A stretch of DNA of 64,000 nucleotides from Thalassotalea atypica (GCF_030295975.1 NZ_AP027364.1:2914001-2978000), one strand, 5' to 3'; shown: positions 37,141-46,320, counted from the stretch's first letter. Notes: a model not told the origin generated them from the sequence alone. Made by a program: numbers and translations.

Positions 37141-37994
37141 AACACTCCAACACTCAAGTTGTAGGTATTTTTGCGATTTTCAACAAAAGGACTGTTATGG
37201 ATCTCGTCACTGACATATGAATAGCTTGTCGACGCGACGATTGACCAATTATCACTCATTGGACGTTCAAGGTATAACCTAGCCGTCGCTAACCAAGAGC
37301 TATTTGCCTCATAAACGGAACGGAAGCTAGTGACTTCGTCTGGAGCAACGCCAAAGTAATAATTAGTGGTGTTACTATCGAGGTAAGTAAATGAAAGTCC
37401 GGGAACAAACATGACATAACGCGTAAAAATTGGTCGGGCAACTTCAATGCTACCAATAGTTCCATCATGTTTAGATAAGCCGTCATGCAATAGTTTCACC
37501 CTAAAATCATATGTCTTTAGAATACCAAAGTACTCAAGTCCAACCTCCATTGATTGCTCGCGTTTATTAATGCCATCAAGCAAATTGCCATGCTCTTGCT
37601 CTTCTTCTGAAATATCATAAAACAATGACTCAGCAATAAGGTTTAATTGACGAGACTCATCCTTATATAGGTTGTAACCAATTGTTAAAGGACGTCCTGA
37701 AAGTGGAGAGAGTTCAGCAAAAAACTTATCAAAATAAATACCACCAGACACGATAGCTGATAACGAAGTTTCTTTGTCGTAGTCAGTTAAGCTAGGAATA
37801 AGGCTTTTTTGGTAAAACGCTATTGCGCCTAAATCAAATTCCCAATGTAAGCCGCTACTTTCTTGAAGTGCATTCTCTGCTTGTGCTTGCTGTTTTGGTA
37901 CAACTTGTTCTTTTGATTCAGCTTGTTTGGCAGACGATAAAGCAGAAAAGCTAAATAACGATAAGTAGACAATAACTCGTAATACGTAATTCAT
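37128..37994 (-). CDS. MipA/OmpV family outer-membrane protein
   Basis: A 288-residue precursor with a signal peptide (VLRVIVYLSLFSFSALSSAK) followed by a beta-barrel. Strands such as WEFDLGAIAFYQKSLIP and RPLTIGYNLYKDESRQLNLIA, and the C-terminal NTYNLSVGVLWAF, match the MipA/OmpV pattern; the final Phe is the barrel signal. MipA scaffolds murein enzymes in E. coli, while OmpV homologues are general porin-like proteins. The ATG at 37994 is chosen because it begins the signal peptide. The longer frame from 38051 has no good start. It is cotranscribed with the DUF3019 gene. Confidence 0.85.
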   Translation of the reverse strand: MNYVLRVIVYLSLFSFSALSSAKQAESKEQVVPKQQAQAENALQESSGLHWEFDLGAIAFYQKSLIPSLTDYDKETSLSAIVSGGIYFDKFFAELSPLSGRPLTIGYNLYKDESRQLNLIAESLFYDISEEEQEHGNLLDGINKREQSMEVGLEYFGILKTYDFRVKLLHDGLSKHDGTIGSIEVARPIFTRYVMFVPGLSFTYLDSNTTNYYFGVAPDEVTSFRSVYEANSSWLATARLYLERPMSDNWSIVASTSYSYVSDEIHNSPFVENRKNTYNLSVGVLWAF

Positions 37995-38319
37995 AAGTTC
38001 CCAGTATATTGTGCGTTGTTTTATAGAAATTTTCCCTAAACGGGTGCACAAGCTAAATTGTAAGGCGTGAAGTAATATTTTGCTAGGACGTTTTTAGCCG
38101 AGGTCTATGCGTGATTGACATAATATTAACGTTAAACTTAGCGTTTGATGTTGAGAAGAAGCGCTTTTTTGAGATGGTACCGTTGAATTGTCCGCTTTAT
38201 TCGAAAAGACTAAAGCGCACTAGCTGCACTTTTCATATGATTATTTACACTTTTCACTGTTTTCAAGATTGCATTATTTACCTATGCTCAGTTTATCGTT
38301 GACCAGTAGGAGTTAAAAC

Positions 38320-38964
38320 ATGAGTACAATTTTCGGGGTTGCAGTCTCTCCCTTCGTTAGAAAAGCAATATTGGCGCACGCATACAAAGGTGTTCAATTT
38401 GAGATAAAAATGTTGCCACCAGGTGATGAAGATGCAGAGTTTAGACAAGCCAGTCCACTAGGAAAAATACCCGGATATAAAACAGATAACGGCGCACTTT
38501 TCTCCGACTCTTCCGTGATTATTGCCTATTTAGAAAAAGTACATGCTGAAAACCCACTTTATCCTGAAAATCCTGAGTCTCTTGCCAGAGCACTTTGGTT
38601 CGAAGAATATGCTGATAGTAAGCTAGCAGAGGCTTGTAATGCTTTATATTTTCAGTTGATTGTTGGTCCTAAATTTTTCGGCCACAGTCCAGATGAAAAC
38701 AGAATTATTGAAATTCGAAAACAACTCCTCCCCGAGACATTTAATTATCTCAACAGTCAAATGTCTGCTGGGCAATGGCTTATTGACAATGAGTTTTCTG
38801 TTGCAGATATCGCCGTAGGAGCATTCCTTATTAACTTAGAGCATGCTCAATATGAAATAGACTCTTCCAGCTATCGCAATCTTGCTGACTTTTATCAGCG
38901 ATTCGTGGCTTTTGAATTTGTGCAAGCCCAGCTCAACATAGAAAAAGGCATCCTGTTTAACTAA
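38320..38964 (+). CDS. Glutathione S-transferase family protein
   Basis: A 214-residue cytoplasmic GST. The thioredoxin-like N-terminal domain includes VSPFVRKAILAHAYKGV and SPLGKIPGYKTDNGALFSDS with the cis-Pro and the Ser that bind glutathione. The all-helical C-terminal domain has SVADIAVGAFLINLEHA. The active-site position is VSPFVRK, with Ser/Thr rather than Cys. AGGAG precedes the ATG. It may detoxify electrophiles; the substrate is unknown. Confidence 0.92.
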   Translation: MSTIFGVAVSPFVRKAILAHAYKGVQFEIKMLPPGDEDAEFRQASPLGKIPGYKTDNGALFSDSSVIIAYLEKVHAENPLYPENPESLARALWFEEYADSKLAEACNALYFQLIVGPKFFGHSPDENRIIEIRKQLLPETFNYLNSQMSAGQWLIDNEFSVADIAVGAFLINLEHAQYEIDSSSYRNLADFYQRFVAFEFVQAQLNIEKGILFN

Positions 38965-39018
38965 GCCAGCACAGTTCAACCTAACGGTGTTGTCAAAAAC
39001 ACCGACTTAGGCAGTAAC

Positions 39019-39044
39019 AAAAAGCGCCCTGTGGCGCTTTTTTC
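39019..39044. terminator. Bidirectional terminator between GST and MAPEG genes
   Basis: An 8-bp GC-rich stem (AAAGCGCC with GGCGCTTT) and a CTGT loop have A-runs to the left and TTTTTTC to the right. It serves the convergent GST and MAPEG genes. Confidence 0.9.
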
Positions 39045-39067
39045 AATAATGCAGCATGATCAGAATA

Positions 39068-39463
39068 TTATGGTTGGGTAGGTATACACTGATAAGCAAT
39101 CACTATTGAGCTAAAAAAGCCTACGCCCCACACCAAAGAGCGCATAAGTCCATAATCTAATAAATACATAATGTTATAAAGCACGCGAGCAACAACATGT
39201 ACAATCGCCAGTTGTGTAACCAGTACTGAACTGTTGCCCGTTGCGACCGCTAATAAAACGGCCGGCGCAAAAAAAATCAGTGACTCAAAGGCATTCTGGT
39301 GCGCAGCTAACGCTCTAGCGCCAAATCCTGTTAACTTGGCTTGCTGAGCTCTAGGGTGATTATTGTCATACCCTCCAGCATTATTCATTGCGATCGCCAC
39401 CGGTATTTTGGCAACAATCGGTAGTACCATGGCAATGAATAAACAAATAATTAATATCGTCAT
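39068..39463 (-). CDS. MAPEG family membrane protein
   Basis: A 131-residue protein with four membrane helices. It carries the MAPEG motif region (RAQQAKLTGFGARALAAHQNAFESLIFFAPAV) with the conserved Asn/Glu after the first loop. Eukaryotic relatives are membrane glutathione transferases and eicosanoid enzymes; bacterial members are mostly uncharacterised. The neighbouring soluble GST gene suggests a shared glutathione theme, although the genes converge. Confidence 0.88.
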   Translation of the reverse strand: MTILIICLFIAMVLPIVAKIPVAIAMNNAGGYDNNHPRAQQAKLTGFGARALAAHQNAFESLIFFAPAVLLAVATGNSSVLVTQLAIVHVVARVLYNIMYLLDYGLMRSLVWGVGFFSSIVIAYQCIPTQP

Positions 39464-39856
39464 ATCACTCCTTTATCTTTTTCTAAGTAACTTTATTGAA
39501 TTCTTTTATACAGTAATTTCAATGATTAAAGCAATTTACGGCAACGGAAGTTCACTGAAACAAGAGCTCTGTAACAACTTTGATAATTCACTTATTTAAC
39601 CAAAATGACAAAATCCACACCCTAAGAGCATCTTCGTGCTGCAATAAGTCACCTAATGACTCATTCGAATTCGTCAAATAATGTCACATTCTTGTTCTAC
39701 ATCATAATAACAACTGAAAAAACCTCTTGATTACAAACCTTTACAAACCGTTAACCATTTCAACCTAGAATATTTTGTTACTTTAGTGTAACACCCTGTT
39801 GTGCTTAGTTTTTTTATTGTTATGCTCTCGTTCTAATTGTAAAAACATGAACTCAC
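39464..39856. other. Intergenic region before the phosphorelay operon
   Basis: About 390 bp without a gene. It contains a direct repeat TTACAAACC at 39731-39739 and 39741-39749 (10-bp period), followed by GTTAAC. A weak dyad GTTAC-N6-GTAAC lies at 39777-39792. OmpR-family regulators bind tandem half-sites with about this period, so the region is a candidate control site for the phosphorelay genes. No clear -10/-35 pair was fixed. Confidence 0.4.
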
Positions 39857-40243
39857 ATGCAAACAATAATAAATGATAAATTGAAGCAGTTTTTAGCTAT
39901 TGTTGACAATGATATGGGCCTAGCCACTGAGCTGGCAGGCATCTTTTGTGAAACAATACCGCCACTACTTATTGAAATTAGGCTAGATTTCGAACAAAAA
40001 AACTTGCTTCCATTTACTCAAAAAATGCACAAGCTCAAAGGTACTGTTGGATACACCGGTTTTACAAACGAGTTTACCTACATCAGTAATCTGGAGAAAA
40101 ACGCCAAGCTCAATTCCGTTTTTCCTTCTTCTCCTGAATTACGAATTATGGAAAACAAAGTCAGAGGCATTATTGAATTATTCCATAAACACATCCAGTC
40201 AAAACCGACGGCAAAGAGACGGGTTGCTGTTAGCTGCATCTAA
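39857..40243 (+). CDS. Hpt-domain phosphotransfer protein
   Basis: A 128-residue four-helix protein. The phosphorylatable His is His58 in KMHKLKGTVGYTG, the Hpt signature. Preceding helices contain ELAGIFCETIPPLLIEIRLDF. As a free-standing Hpt protein it would carry phosphate between the receiver of the hybrid kinase encoded downstream and an output regulator. It is first in the run Hpt-regulator-hybrid kinase, all on the plus strand with gaps of 63 and 26 bp. Confidence 0.88.
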   Translation: MQTIINDKLKQFLAIVDNDMGLATELAGIFCETIPPLLIEIRLDFEQKNLLPFTQKMHKLKGTVGYTGFTNEFTYISNLEKNAKLNSVFPSSPELRIMENKVRGIIELFHKHIQSKPTAKRRVAVSCI

Positions 40244-40306
40244 CACACCGATGTAAAATAAGTAGTAATCAAAGCACGCGAATCAAGTGCCAACTAAGGT
40301 GATTTT

Positions 40307-41011
40307 ATGCTGAATAGCATTCTTTTGGTTGATCATGACGAAACAACCTCTGCAATTTTGAAACAAAAATTTCAACTTAAAGGTTATAATGTAAATCAGT
40401 TATCGAACAGCCAAAACGTCATTCAATATATTCGTCAGCACAACCCAGAATGCATTATACTCGAAGTTGGTTTGCCAGATATTGATGGCATAGAATTATG
40501 TAAAATCATCAAGCCCTATACTGATTCCCCTATCGTTTTTCATACAAGTTGCAATAATGATCGGGATGAAATACGTGCATTGCAAGCTGGCGCTGACGAT
40601 TATGTAGCCAAGAGTAAGCGCTTTGAAGTATTGCTTAAGCGCATCCAGCGCTTAATAGTTAACACCTCCCATAAACAAGAAGAATTTAGACTCGGCTTGT
40701 TCAACCTGAATAAGGCAAACTTTCACTGCAGTTATAATGATAAAAAAATTCCACTATCAAGTGATGAGTTCGAGCTGCTACATTTCTTTCTAAAACATAA
40801 TAATACCTTAATCGGCAGAGAAGAACTTTTTCGCTCGCTAAAAAACAAAGAGTATGATGGAAAAAGTCGAAGTTTTGATACCTGTATCTTTAGACTACAA
40901 AACAAGTTAAAGAACGCTAACATCAATGAAAACTTATTTACCTGTGTAAGAGGTAAAGGATACATACTGGATATAGATAAGTTGACCCATGCAGACGCTG
41001 CGACCGTTTAA
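40307..41011 (+). CDS. OmpR-type regulator with an atypical receiver (Glu53 for Asp)
   Basis: A 234-residue protein with an N-terminal receiver fold and a C-terminal winged helix (IPLSSDEFELLHFFLKHN, VRGKGYILDI). The usual phospho-acceptor Asp is Glu53 (CIILEVGLPDIDG). One acidic Mg-site residue is His10 (LLVDHDE). The Thr/Ser (FHTS) and Lys (YVAKS) positions remain. Family knowledge says Glu cannot be phosphorylated in the normal way and sometimes mimics the active state. The gene therefore probably encodes a DNA-binding protein controlled by something other than simple Asp phosphorylation, although it sits between Hpt and hybrid kinase genes. Confidence 0.88.
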   Translation: MLNSILLVDHDETTSAILKQKFQLKGYNVNQLSNSQNVIQYIRQHNPECIILEVGLPDIDGIELCKIIKPYTDSPIVFHTSCNNDRDEIRALQAGADDYVAKSKRFEVLLKRIQRLIVNTSHKQEEFRLGLFNLNKANFHCSYNDKKIPLSSDEFELLHFFLKHNNTLIGREELFRSLKNKEYDGKSRSFDTCIFRLQNKLKNANINENLFTCVRGKGYILDIDKLTHADAATV

Positions 41012-41037
41012 ACGTTTTAACATAGGTCGAGCGAACT

Positions 41038-43821
41038 ATGGATATTAGTAAGAAACTATTGCTATGGATAGGCATAACAACCATCGCGCTTTTTATGGCG
41101 ACTATAATATATATAGCAAGTTTATCAGCGAAAACGACAAAAATACAAACTTATGAACAAGCGACGTCGTTGGCAAAATACCATGGCATAAATTTACAAC
41201 GAAACATCCATCACAGTTTAGGAATATTAAACGCGCTTAATGCCATGATGACCAGTGGCGTGATTAATAATAAACCTAACAGAGAACATATCAATAATAC
41301 GTTAAATAAAATCATAAAGAATAATACTAATGACTATATGGGCATATGGACCTTATGGGAGCCTAATGCCTTTGATGGTAAAGATCTTCAATTCCAAAAT
41401 GCCCCTTTTCACGATAGCACAGGCCGACTTAACGCGTACTGGTATTGGCACAATGATATTTTAGTACACGAAAACAACACCAACTGGGAGGGAGCAACTT
41501 GGTACAACCTGCCCAAGTTGCACAAGAAACCCGTACTACTCGATCCCTACACTTACCTTGTCTCAGGCCAAGAGGTTTCATTGCTAAGCCTTGCTTCGCC
41601 ACTGTACATTAATGACAAGTTCGTTGGCGCAGTCGGTATTGATTTTAATATTCAGCAGATAAGGTCTTATGTAGAAAATATACGCATCATGAAAGATAGC
41701 CCGGTGGCATTGCTGTCAAATGATGCAAGCTATATTGCAGGAAACTCCGTCCCACAACTCAGCAAAACCGCCCAACAGCATATCAAAACAGGTACCGAAT
41801 ACGTTGAGGTGTTGTGGGATAAATCTAGCCAAGACAACATTCACATCATATACACGCCAATAAATATCATAGGTGCTGATTTGTCTTGGTCTTTAGTGTT
41901 TTCTGTACCGGAAAAATTGCTCTACGCCTCTACATTAAAATTTACACAATACACATTACTATTAAGCCTTTGTTCTATATCTATGATCATGTTGATTTGT
42001 GTCTTTATTATCCGACGTCTGCTATCTAAACCAATAGCAAGATTAGAAACGGCAGTAGAAAATGTCAGCGATGGTAATTTCGAAGTTGAAGTTGAAGTTA
42101 AATCAGAAGATGAACTCGCTAAGCTCTCATTAGCATTTAACGAGATGATCAAAAATTTGAAAATGACAACCGAGAAATTAAATGTATCAGAGCAAAATTC
42201 GCAACGCTTAAATATTAGCCTAGAGCGTAAAGTAGAAGAAAGAACCGCGAACCTTAAACTTGCTAACAAGCTATTAGCAACAGAAAAAACCAGGGCAGAA
42301 CAAAGTAACCGTGCTAAAAGCCACTTCTTGGCAAACATGAGCCATGAAATAAGAACCCCATTAAATGGCATCATTGGTGCGCATCATATAATGAAAGACT
42401 CTGCCCTGACGCCAGAGCAATACGCGCTTGTCGACGATTCGCTAACGTCGGCCCATTCTCTTTTGGCTATCCTTAATGATATTTTAGACTTCTCAATAAT
42501 TGAAGCCAACAAGCTTTCACTAAATGAAAAAGCTGTTGACTTAGAAACCGCCATTCAGCAGGTATTAAACTTGACCGCTTTAAGTGCAGGTAATCAAGAG
42601 CTAGGTTATAACGTTGTGCTTTCAAATAACTTGCCGAAACAAATTAAGATCGACTCACTAAGGTTAATCCAAATTTTATTGAATTTGCTGTCAAATGCGA
42701 TCAAGTTTACCCCACAAGGTAGTGTCTCCTTAACCGTCGATATCATCCCTCCCCTTAAGTCCTCCCCTCCTCAATTAATTTTCACGGTAGAGGATACAGG
42801 AATAGGTATTTCTTCAGAACAAGCGGCCCAACTATTTGAACCTTTTGAACAAGCTGAGCCACATTCGTCCCGACGATATGGTGGAGCAGGGTTAGGACTG
42901 GCTATATCTAAAAACCTAGCTGAAAAAATGGGCGGCAATATCAACCTATGCTCAATATTAGGGAAAGGTTCAATATTTACGCTGACCTTACCTTGTATTA
43001 CGACCGATAACAGGAGAATATCTGATAGTCAGGATATTGATAGTTCAATAAGCGACTTATTAATTGGCTCACAATATTTTAGCCAAAACTTAACAAAACT
43101 TTTTAGACAAATAGGGCAAGATATAAACCTACTCAACGCCACTGATTTAAGCGAAAAACCGAGTAAACGTCATCGATTATTCATCGATAAGAAAGCAATA
43201 GAACAACTTACTGAACAGCAAGTAGCACAAATAAACACGCGTTATCAATACATATTTAAAATTACCGCACCAAAGAATAACAAACAGGATGATGACAATC
43301 ATCACAATAAACTAATCAAGGTAACTAAGCGATTAAACTGGCCTTTGTTACCACACAAATTGAAAGCTTGTTTTAGTGTAGACAATGGAGTTAAAGAGAC
43401 AAACACGATAAAGCCGTTATCACCGCCCCCCCTCTTGCTCTCTCCTTATAAGATATTACTGGCCGATGATATGTTACTGAACCGAAAATTGCTTGAGCGC
43501 ATGCTGCAAAAGTACGGCGCAACAATCGACTCTGTTGAGAATGGAGTTGAGGTACTTACCGCAATGGAAGCACAAGATTACGACATAGTGCTAATGGATT
43601 TACACATGCCAGAAATGGACGGTTTTGAAGCAACAAAGATCATCAAATCTCGACCCGAGTATAATCATATTCCCGTGATTGCGCTTACGGCCGATGTCCT
43701 TGATAGTGCTAAACAGAGCTGCCATGACATCGGCATGAACGGGTTTGTTGCCAAGCCATTTAACCCCAAAATATTAGTTAAGGTAATGCTAGATACACTG
43801 CAAAAAAACGCAATGAAATAA
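41038..43821 (+). CDS. Hybrid sensor histidine kinase with Cache sensor
   Basis: A 927-residue kinase. The first membrane helix is at residues 7-29 and a periplasmic dCache-like sensor spans about 30-300 (WYNLPKLHKKPVLLDPYTY, FVGAVGIDFNIQQI). The second helix is near 301-325 and HAMP near 330-380. A coiled coil follows, then HisKA with His436 (NMSHEIRTPLNG) and HATPase (FTVEDTGIGIS, GGAGLGLAISKNLAEKMGG). Residues about 665-785 resemble a degenerate receiver ending LNWPLLPHKLKACF. A true receiver with Asp854 (IVLMDLHMPEMDGFEATK) ends the protein. It probably senses a small molecule outside and passes phosphate to the Hpt protein encoded two genes upstream. Confidence 0.93.
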   Translation: MDISKKLLLWIGITTIALFMATIIYIASLSAKTTKIQTYEQATSLAKYHGINLQRNIHHSLGILNALNAMMTSGVINNKPNREHINNTLNKIIKNNTNDYMGIWTLWEPNAFDGKDLQFQNAPFHDSTGRLNAYWYWHNDILVHENNTNWEGATWYNLPKLHKKPVLLDPYTYLVSGQEVSLLSLASPLYINDKFVGAVGIDFNIQQIRSYVENIRIMKDSPVALLSNDASYIAGNSVPQLSKTAQQHIKTGTEYVEVLWDKSSQDNIHIIYTPINIIGADLSWSLVFSVPEKLLYASTLKFTQYTLLLSLCSISMIMLICVFIIRRLLSKPIARLETAVENVSDGNFEVEVEVKSEDELAKLSLAFNEMIKNLKMTTEKLNVSEQNSQRLNISLERKVEERTANLKLANKLLATEKTRAEQSNRAKSHFLANMSHEIRTPLNGIIGAHHIMKDSALTPEQYALVDDSLTSAHSLLAILNDILDFSIIEANKLSLNEKAVDLETAIQQVLNLTALSAGNQELGYNVVLSNNLPKQIKIDSLRLIQILLNLLSNAIKFTPQGSVSLTVDIIPPLKSSPPQLIFTVEDTGIGISSEQAAQLFEPFEQAEPHSSRRYGGAGLGLAISKNLAEKMGGNINLCSILGKGSIFTLTLPCITTDNRRISDSQDIDSSISDLLIGSQYFSQNLTKLFRQIGQDINLLNATDLSEKPSKRHRLFIDKKAIEQLTEQQVAQINTRYQYIFKITAPKNNKQDDDNHHNKLIKVTKRLNWPLLPHKLKACFSVDNGVKETNTIKPLSPPPLLLSPYKILLADDMLLNRKLLERMLQKYGATIDSVENGVEVLTAMEAQDYDIVLMDLHMPEMDGFEATKIIKSRPEYNHIPVIALTADVLDSAKQSCHDIGMNGFVAKPFNPKILVKVMLDTLQKNAMK

Positions 43822-44013
43822 TAAAGTTATCGACAATCAACAAGTTGTGTAGCAATCACAAGTAAACTTAATTGTACAAATTTGAGTCAATTCCATAATT
43901 ACTTTCTTAGGTGAATTTAAAGCGCTTTTGCATAGCTATTGAAGCGTTCATCACAACACGTTATCTTAATTCGCACACAACAAACTATAATAATTAATTA
44001 AGAAGCACAGGCC

Positions 44014-44688
44014 ATGAAAGAACATGAAAATTGTCCACTAACGGATTACATTGAATACCCCGAGCAAGAAATGTTGCAACGCTCTGATGATTTTTATCAG
44101 CACATAAAGCGCCGCCATAGTATCCGTAAGTTTAGTGATAGGCCTGTCGCGCAGGAAATTATAGAAAATTGTATCAAAGCCGCGGGAACGGCACCAAGTG
44201 GTGCCAATCATCAACCATGGCACTTCGTTGCCATAAGCGATCCAGCAATTAAAAAGCAAGTTCGCGAGCAAGCTGAAATGCATGAACGCGGCTTTTATGA
44301 CGGTCGTGCGGGTGAAGAGTGGTTAAATGCATTAAAAGATTTAGGTACTGATGCCGACAAGCCTTACTTAGAGACAGCGCCGTGGCTCATTGCTATTTTC
44401 AGTGAGAAAAAAGGTGGAATAAATGCTGAGGATAAAAATACTAATTATTACGTGCATGAATCAGTTGGCATCGCGACGGGCTTTCTTATTAGTGCGCTGC
44501 ATAATGCCGGCTTAGCGACATTAACACATACCCCTAAGCCCATGTCATTTTTAAATAAAATTTGTGAACGCACCGACAACGATCGCGCCTATATGTTACT
44601 CATTGCTGGTTACCCCGCAGATGATGCGACAGTGCCAAAACACGCAACCGTTAAGAAATCTTTGAGCGATATTGCAACGTTTAAATAA
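44014..44688 (+). CDS. Nitroreductase family flavoprotein
   Basis: A 224-residue FMN-dependent oxidoreductase. [13 protein letters not shown] and [19 protein letters not shown] are the FMN-binding motifs. [21 protein letters not shown] and PMSFL follow in the C-terminal half. Family members reduce quinones, nitro compounds, enones or dehalogenate iodotyrosine; this long N-terminal form is closest in appearance to the BluB/iodotyrosine deiodinase branch. The reaction is not determined. Confidence 0.88.
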   Translation: MKEHENCPLTDYIEYPEQEMLQRSDDFYQHIKRRHSIRKFSDRPVAQEIIENCIKAAGTAPSGANHQPWHFVAISDPAIKKQVREQAEMHERGFYDGRAGEEWLNALKDLGTDADKPYLETAPWLIAIFSEKKGGINAEDKNTNYYVHESVGIATGFLISALHNAGLATLTHTPKPMSFLNKICERTDNDRAYMLLIAGYPADDATVPKHATVKKSLSDIATFK

Positions 44689-44791
44689 TGTTCCTTAATA
44701 AGTGATGGAAGGGTGCAATTAAATGTTCGCCTTTCACATCACCTAATCTTGTGCCTGCATCAAAACAACTCAAGATTCTAAGACATTACAA

Positions 44792-45055
44792 TTATGAAAA
44801 ATCTAATTCAATATCTGTGCAGCGATTAGTGCACCTGACCCCGGGTTGCTTTGATGACTCTGGTGGAAAAAGTTGAACGTTCTGGCCACAATCAGGACAC
44901 TTAATTTCCCGCCCAGCCATCACTTTTTTGATCATAGCTTTCTGATCATTAAACGATCGGTTGCTCTTTTTTTGTAGTTGCTTAAAATCTTTAATATCAA
45001 TCATTACACCTATCTCAATACCATCAACTACAATCCGACATTTAAGCTTGGGCAA
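44792..45055 (-). CDS. Small zinc-ribbon protein
   Basis: An 87-residue protein with CPDCG and, 21 residues on, CTNRC, a likely four-Cys zinc ribbon at the C-terminus. The N-terminal part is a charged domain (KLKCRIVVDGIEIGVMIDI). The frame opens with TTG at 45055, overlapping the upstream RraB-like gene by 28 bp. An ATG at 45004, with AGGTG before it, would give a shorter 70-residue form. The two genes are probably cotranscribed. The family is not recognised. Confidence 0.65.
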   Translation of the reverse strand: MPKLKCRIVVDGIEIGVMIDIKDFKQLQKKSNRSFNDQKAMIKKVMAGREIKCPDCGQNVQLFPPESSKQPGVRCTNRCTDIELDFS

Positions 45056-45387
45056 TACCAGCCATCAAACACCCCCAAGAAGCCTTCGGAAGAGGTCATC
45101 AATAACGCTTGATAGTTAACGAGGTTCTCATAGCTGAGCAACATCATTGGGTATGCTGTTATCTCCCAAGGCAAAGTCTCGTTACCCTGATAAGGCGAAA
45201 AGGAAATTTTTTGACCATTTTCAAGTAAAAACTGACCAAACTTCAGAGCTTGCTCTTGCTCTGTGAAAATCACGGAAAATTCCACTTCACATTCGAGCTC
45301 AAGTACAAGCTCCCCATGCTCCTGATTTATTTGCCATAACGTATTACCTATTGCATCCTCAGGAAAAATCTCTGTATTTCTATCCAA
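45028..45387 (-). CDS. RraB-like protein (possible RNase E regulator family)
   Basis: A 119-residue protein. The stretch EFSVIFTEQEQALKFGQFLL, then WEITAYPMMLLSYENLVNYQALL and the closing GVFDGWYCP follow the pattern of the RraB domain, whose hallmark is a C-terminal YDGW-like motif. RraB binds RNase E and limits mRNA decay. Whether this divergent member does the same is unknown. It overlaps the start of the zinc-ribbon gene by 28 bp. Confidence 0.6.
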   Translation of the reverse strand: MDRNTEIFPEDAIGNTLWQINQEHGELVLELECEVEFSVIFTEQEQALKFGQFLLENGQKISFSPYQGNETLPWEITAYPMMLLSYENLVNYQALLMTSSEGFLGVFDGWYCPSLNVGL

Positions 45388-45456
45388 GATAAAATTCTCT
45401 TATTAAGTTTAGTATTTGCTACAATTACGCGGTTTTTAATCACGTAGTGCTATGTT

Positions 45457-46320
45457 TTGAATAAATTTGAATTACACCTCGATATCACCGATGAACAACT
45501 CAATGTGATCACATATCTAAAAAATGCCTGTTCACTTTCAATCAGTGAGCTCAAGCAAGCTATAGACAAAGGAGCCTTATGGCATACTAAAAACAACAAT
45601 ACTCAAAGACTACGGCGCCTTAAGAAAAAGTTAACACAAGGTGACCAACTACACTTTTACTACGATAAAAGCATACTAGAACGTTCACCTCCTTCTGCAA
45701 TTTTAGTACATGATTCAGATAATTACAGCATTTGGCATAAGCCATATGGTATGTTATCACAGGGCTCGAAGTGGAGCGACCATTGCACCATACTCAGATG
45801 GGCTGAAAAGGAATTGACGCGACCCGCTTTTGTTGTTCATAGGCTGGATCGCGCTGCATCAGGGTTGATCATAATTGCTCACAGTAAAACGGCCGCAAGA
45901 GGTTTTAGCAAATTATTCGAATTGCATGATCTTCAGAAACACTATCAAATTATTGTGCACGGCCAATTTCAAGAGACTAAGTCGCCGCTTGAAGTGAACC
46001 AGAAAATCGAAGATAAAACGGCTAAAAGTACCTTTATTTTTAACGACTATCATCACGTATTAGACATGTCTTTGTTAGACGTAAAAATAGCCACTGGTAG
46101 AAAACACCAAATCAGATTGCATAGTGCAGGACTCGGATACCCCGTTGTAGGCGATAGGCTCCATGGTGACAAAACACATCATTACAGCGGACAACTAAAC
46201 TTACAACTTTGCGCCGTTAAACTTGAGTTTATTTGTCCCATAGATGGCACGCAGAAATGCTATGAGTTGCCCGTATCATTAAGACCACAATTTTCCAAAA
46301 TTGACGCGATTAAAGATTAA
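45457..46320 (+). CDS. RluA-family RNA pseudouridine synthase
   Basis: A 287-residue enzyme converting uridine to pseudouridine in rRNA or tRNA. An N-terminal S4-like RNA-binding segment (about residues 14-68) is followed by the catalytic domain. The active Asp is in VHRLDRAASGLIIIA, with GRKHQIRLH and YPVVGDRLHG also present. It lacks features that would fix which Rlu or TruC member it is. The start appears to be TTG at 45457; the nearby ATG at 45452 is out of frame and stops at once. The stop codon lies inside a perfect 15-bp inverted repeat. Confidence 0.9.
   Translation: MNKFELHLDITDEQLNVITYLKNACSLSISELKQAIDKGALWHTKNNNTQRLRRLKKKLTQGDQLHFYYDKSILERSPPSAILVHDSDNYSIWHKPYGMLSQGSKWSDHCTILRWAEKELTRPAFVVHRLDRAASGLIIIAHSKTAARGFSKLFELHDLQKHYQIIVHGQFQETKSPLEVNQKIEDKTAKSTFIFNDYHHVLDMSLLDVKIATGRKHQIRLHSAGLGYPVVGDRLHGDKTHHYSGQLNLQLCAVKLEFICPIDGTQKCYELPVSLRPQFSKIDAIKD

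Noticed and set aside
38111-38302. 63-codon plus-strand ORF between MipA and GST genes
   Set aside because: Starts with GTG, has no ribosome-binding site, odd composition and no recognisable motif. It lies in the GST promoter region.
44702-44747. Possible terminator hairpin GTGATG...CATCAC after the nitroreductase gene
   Set aside because: Pairing beyond the 6-bp outer arms is poor, the loop is long and no T-run follows, so the call is not supported.
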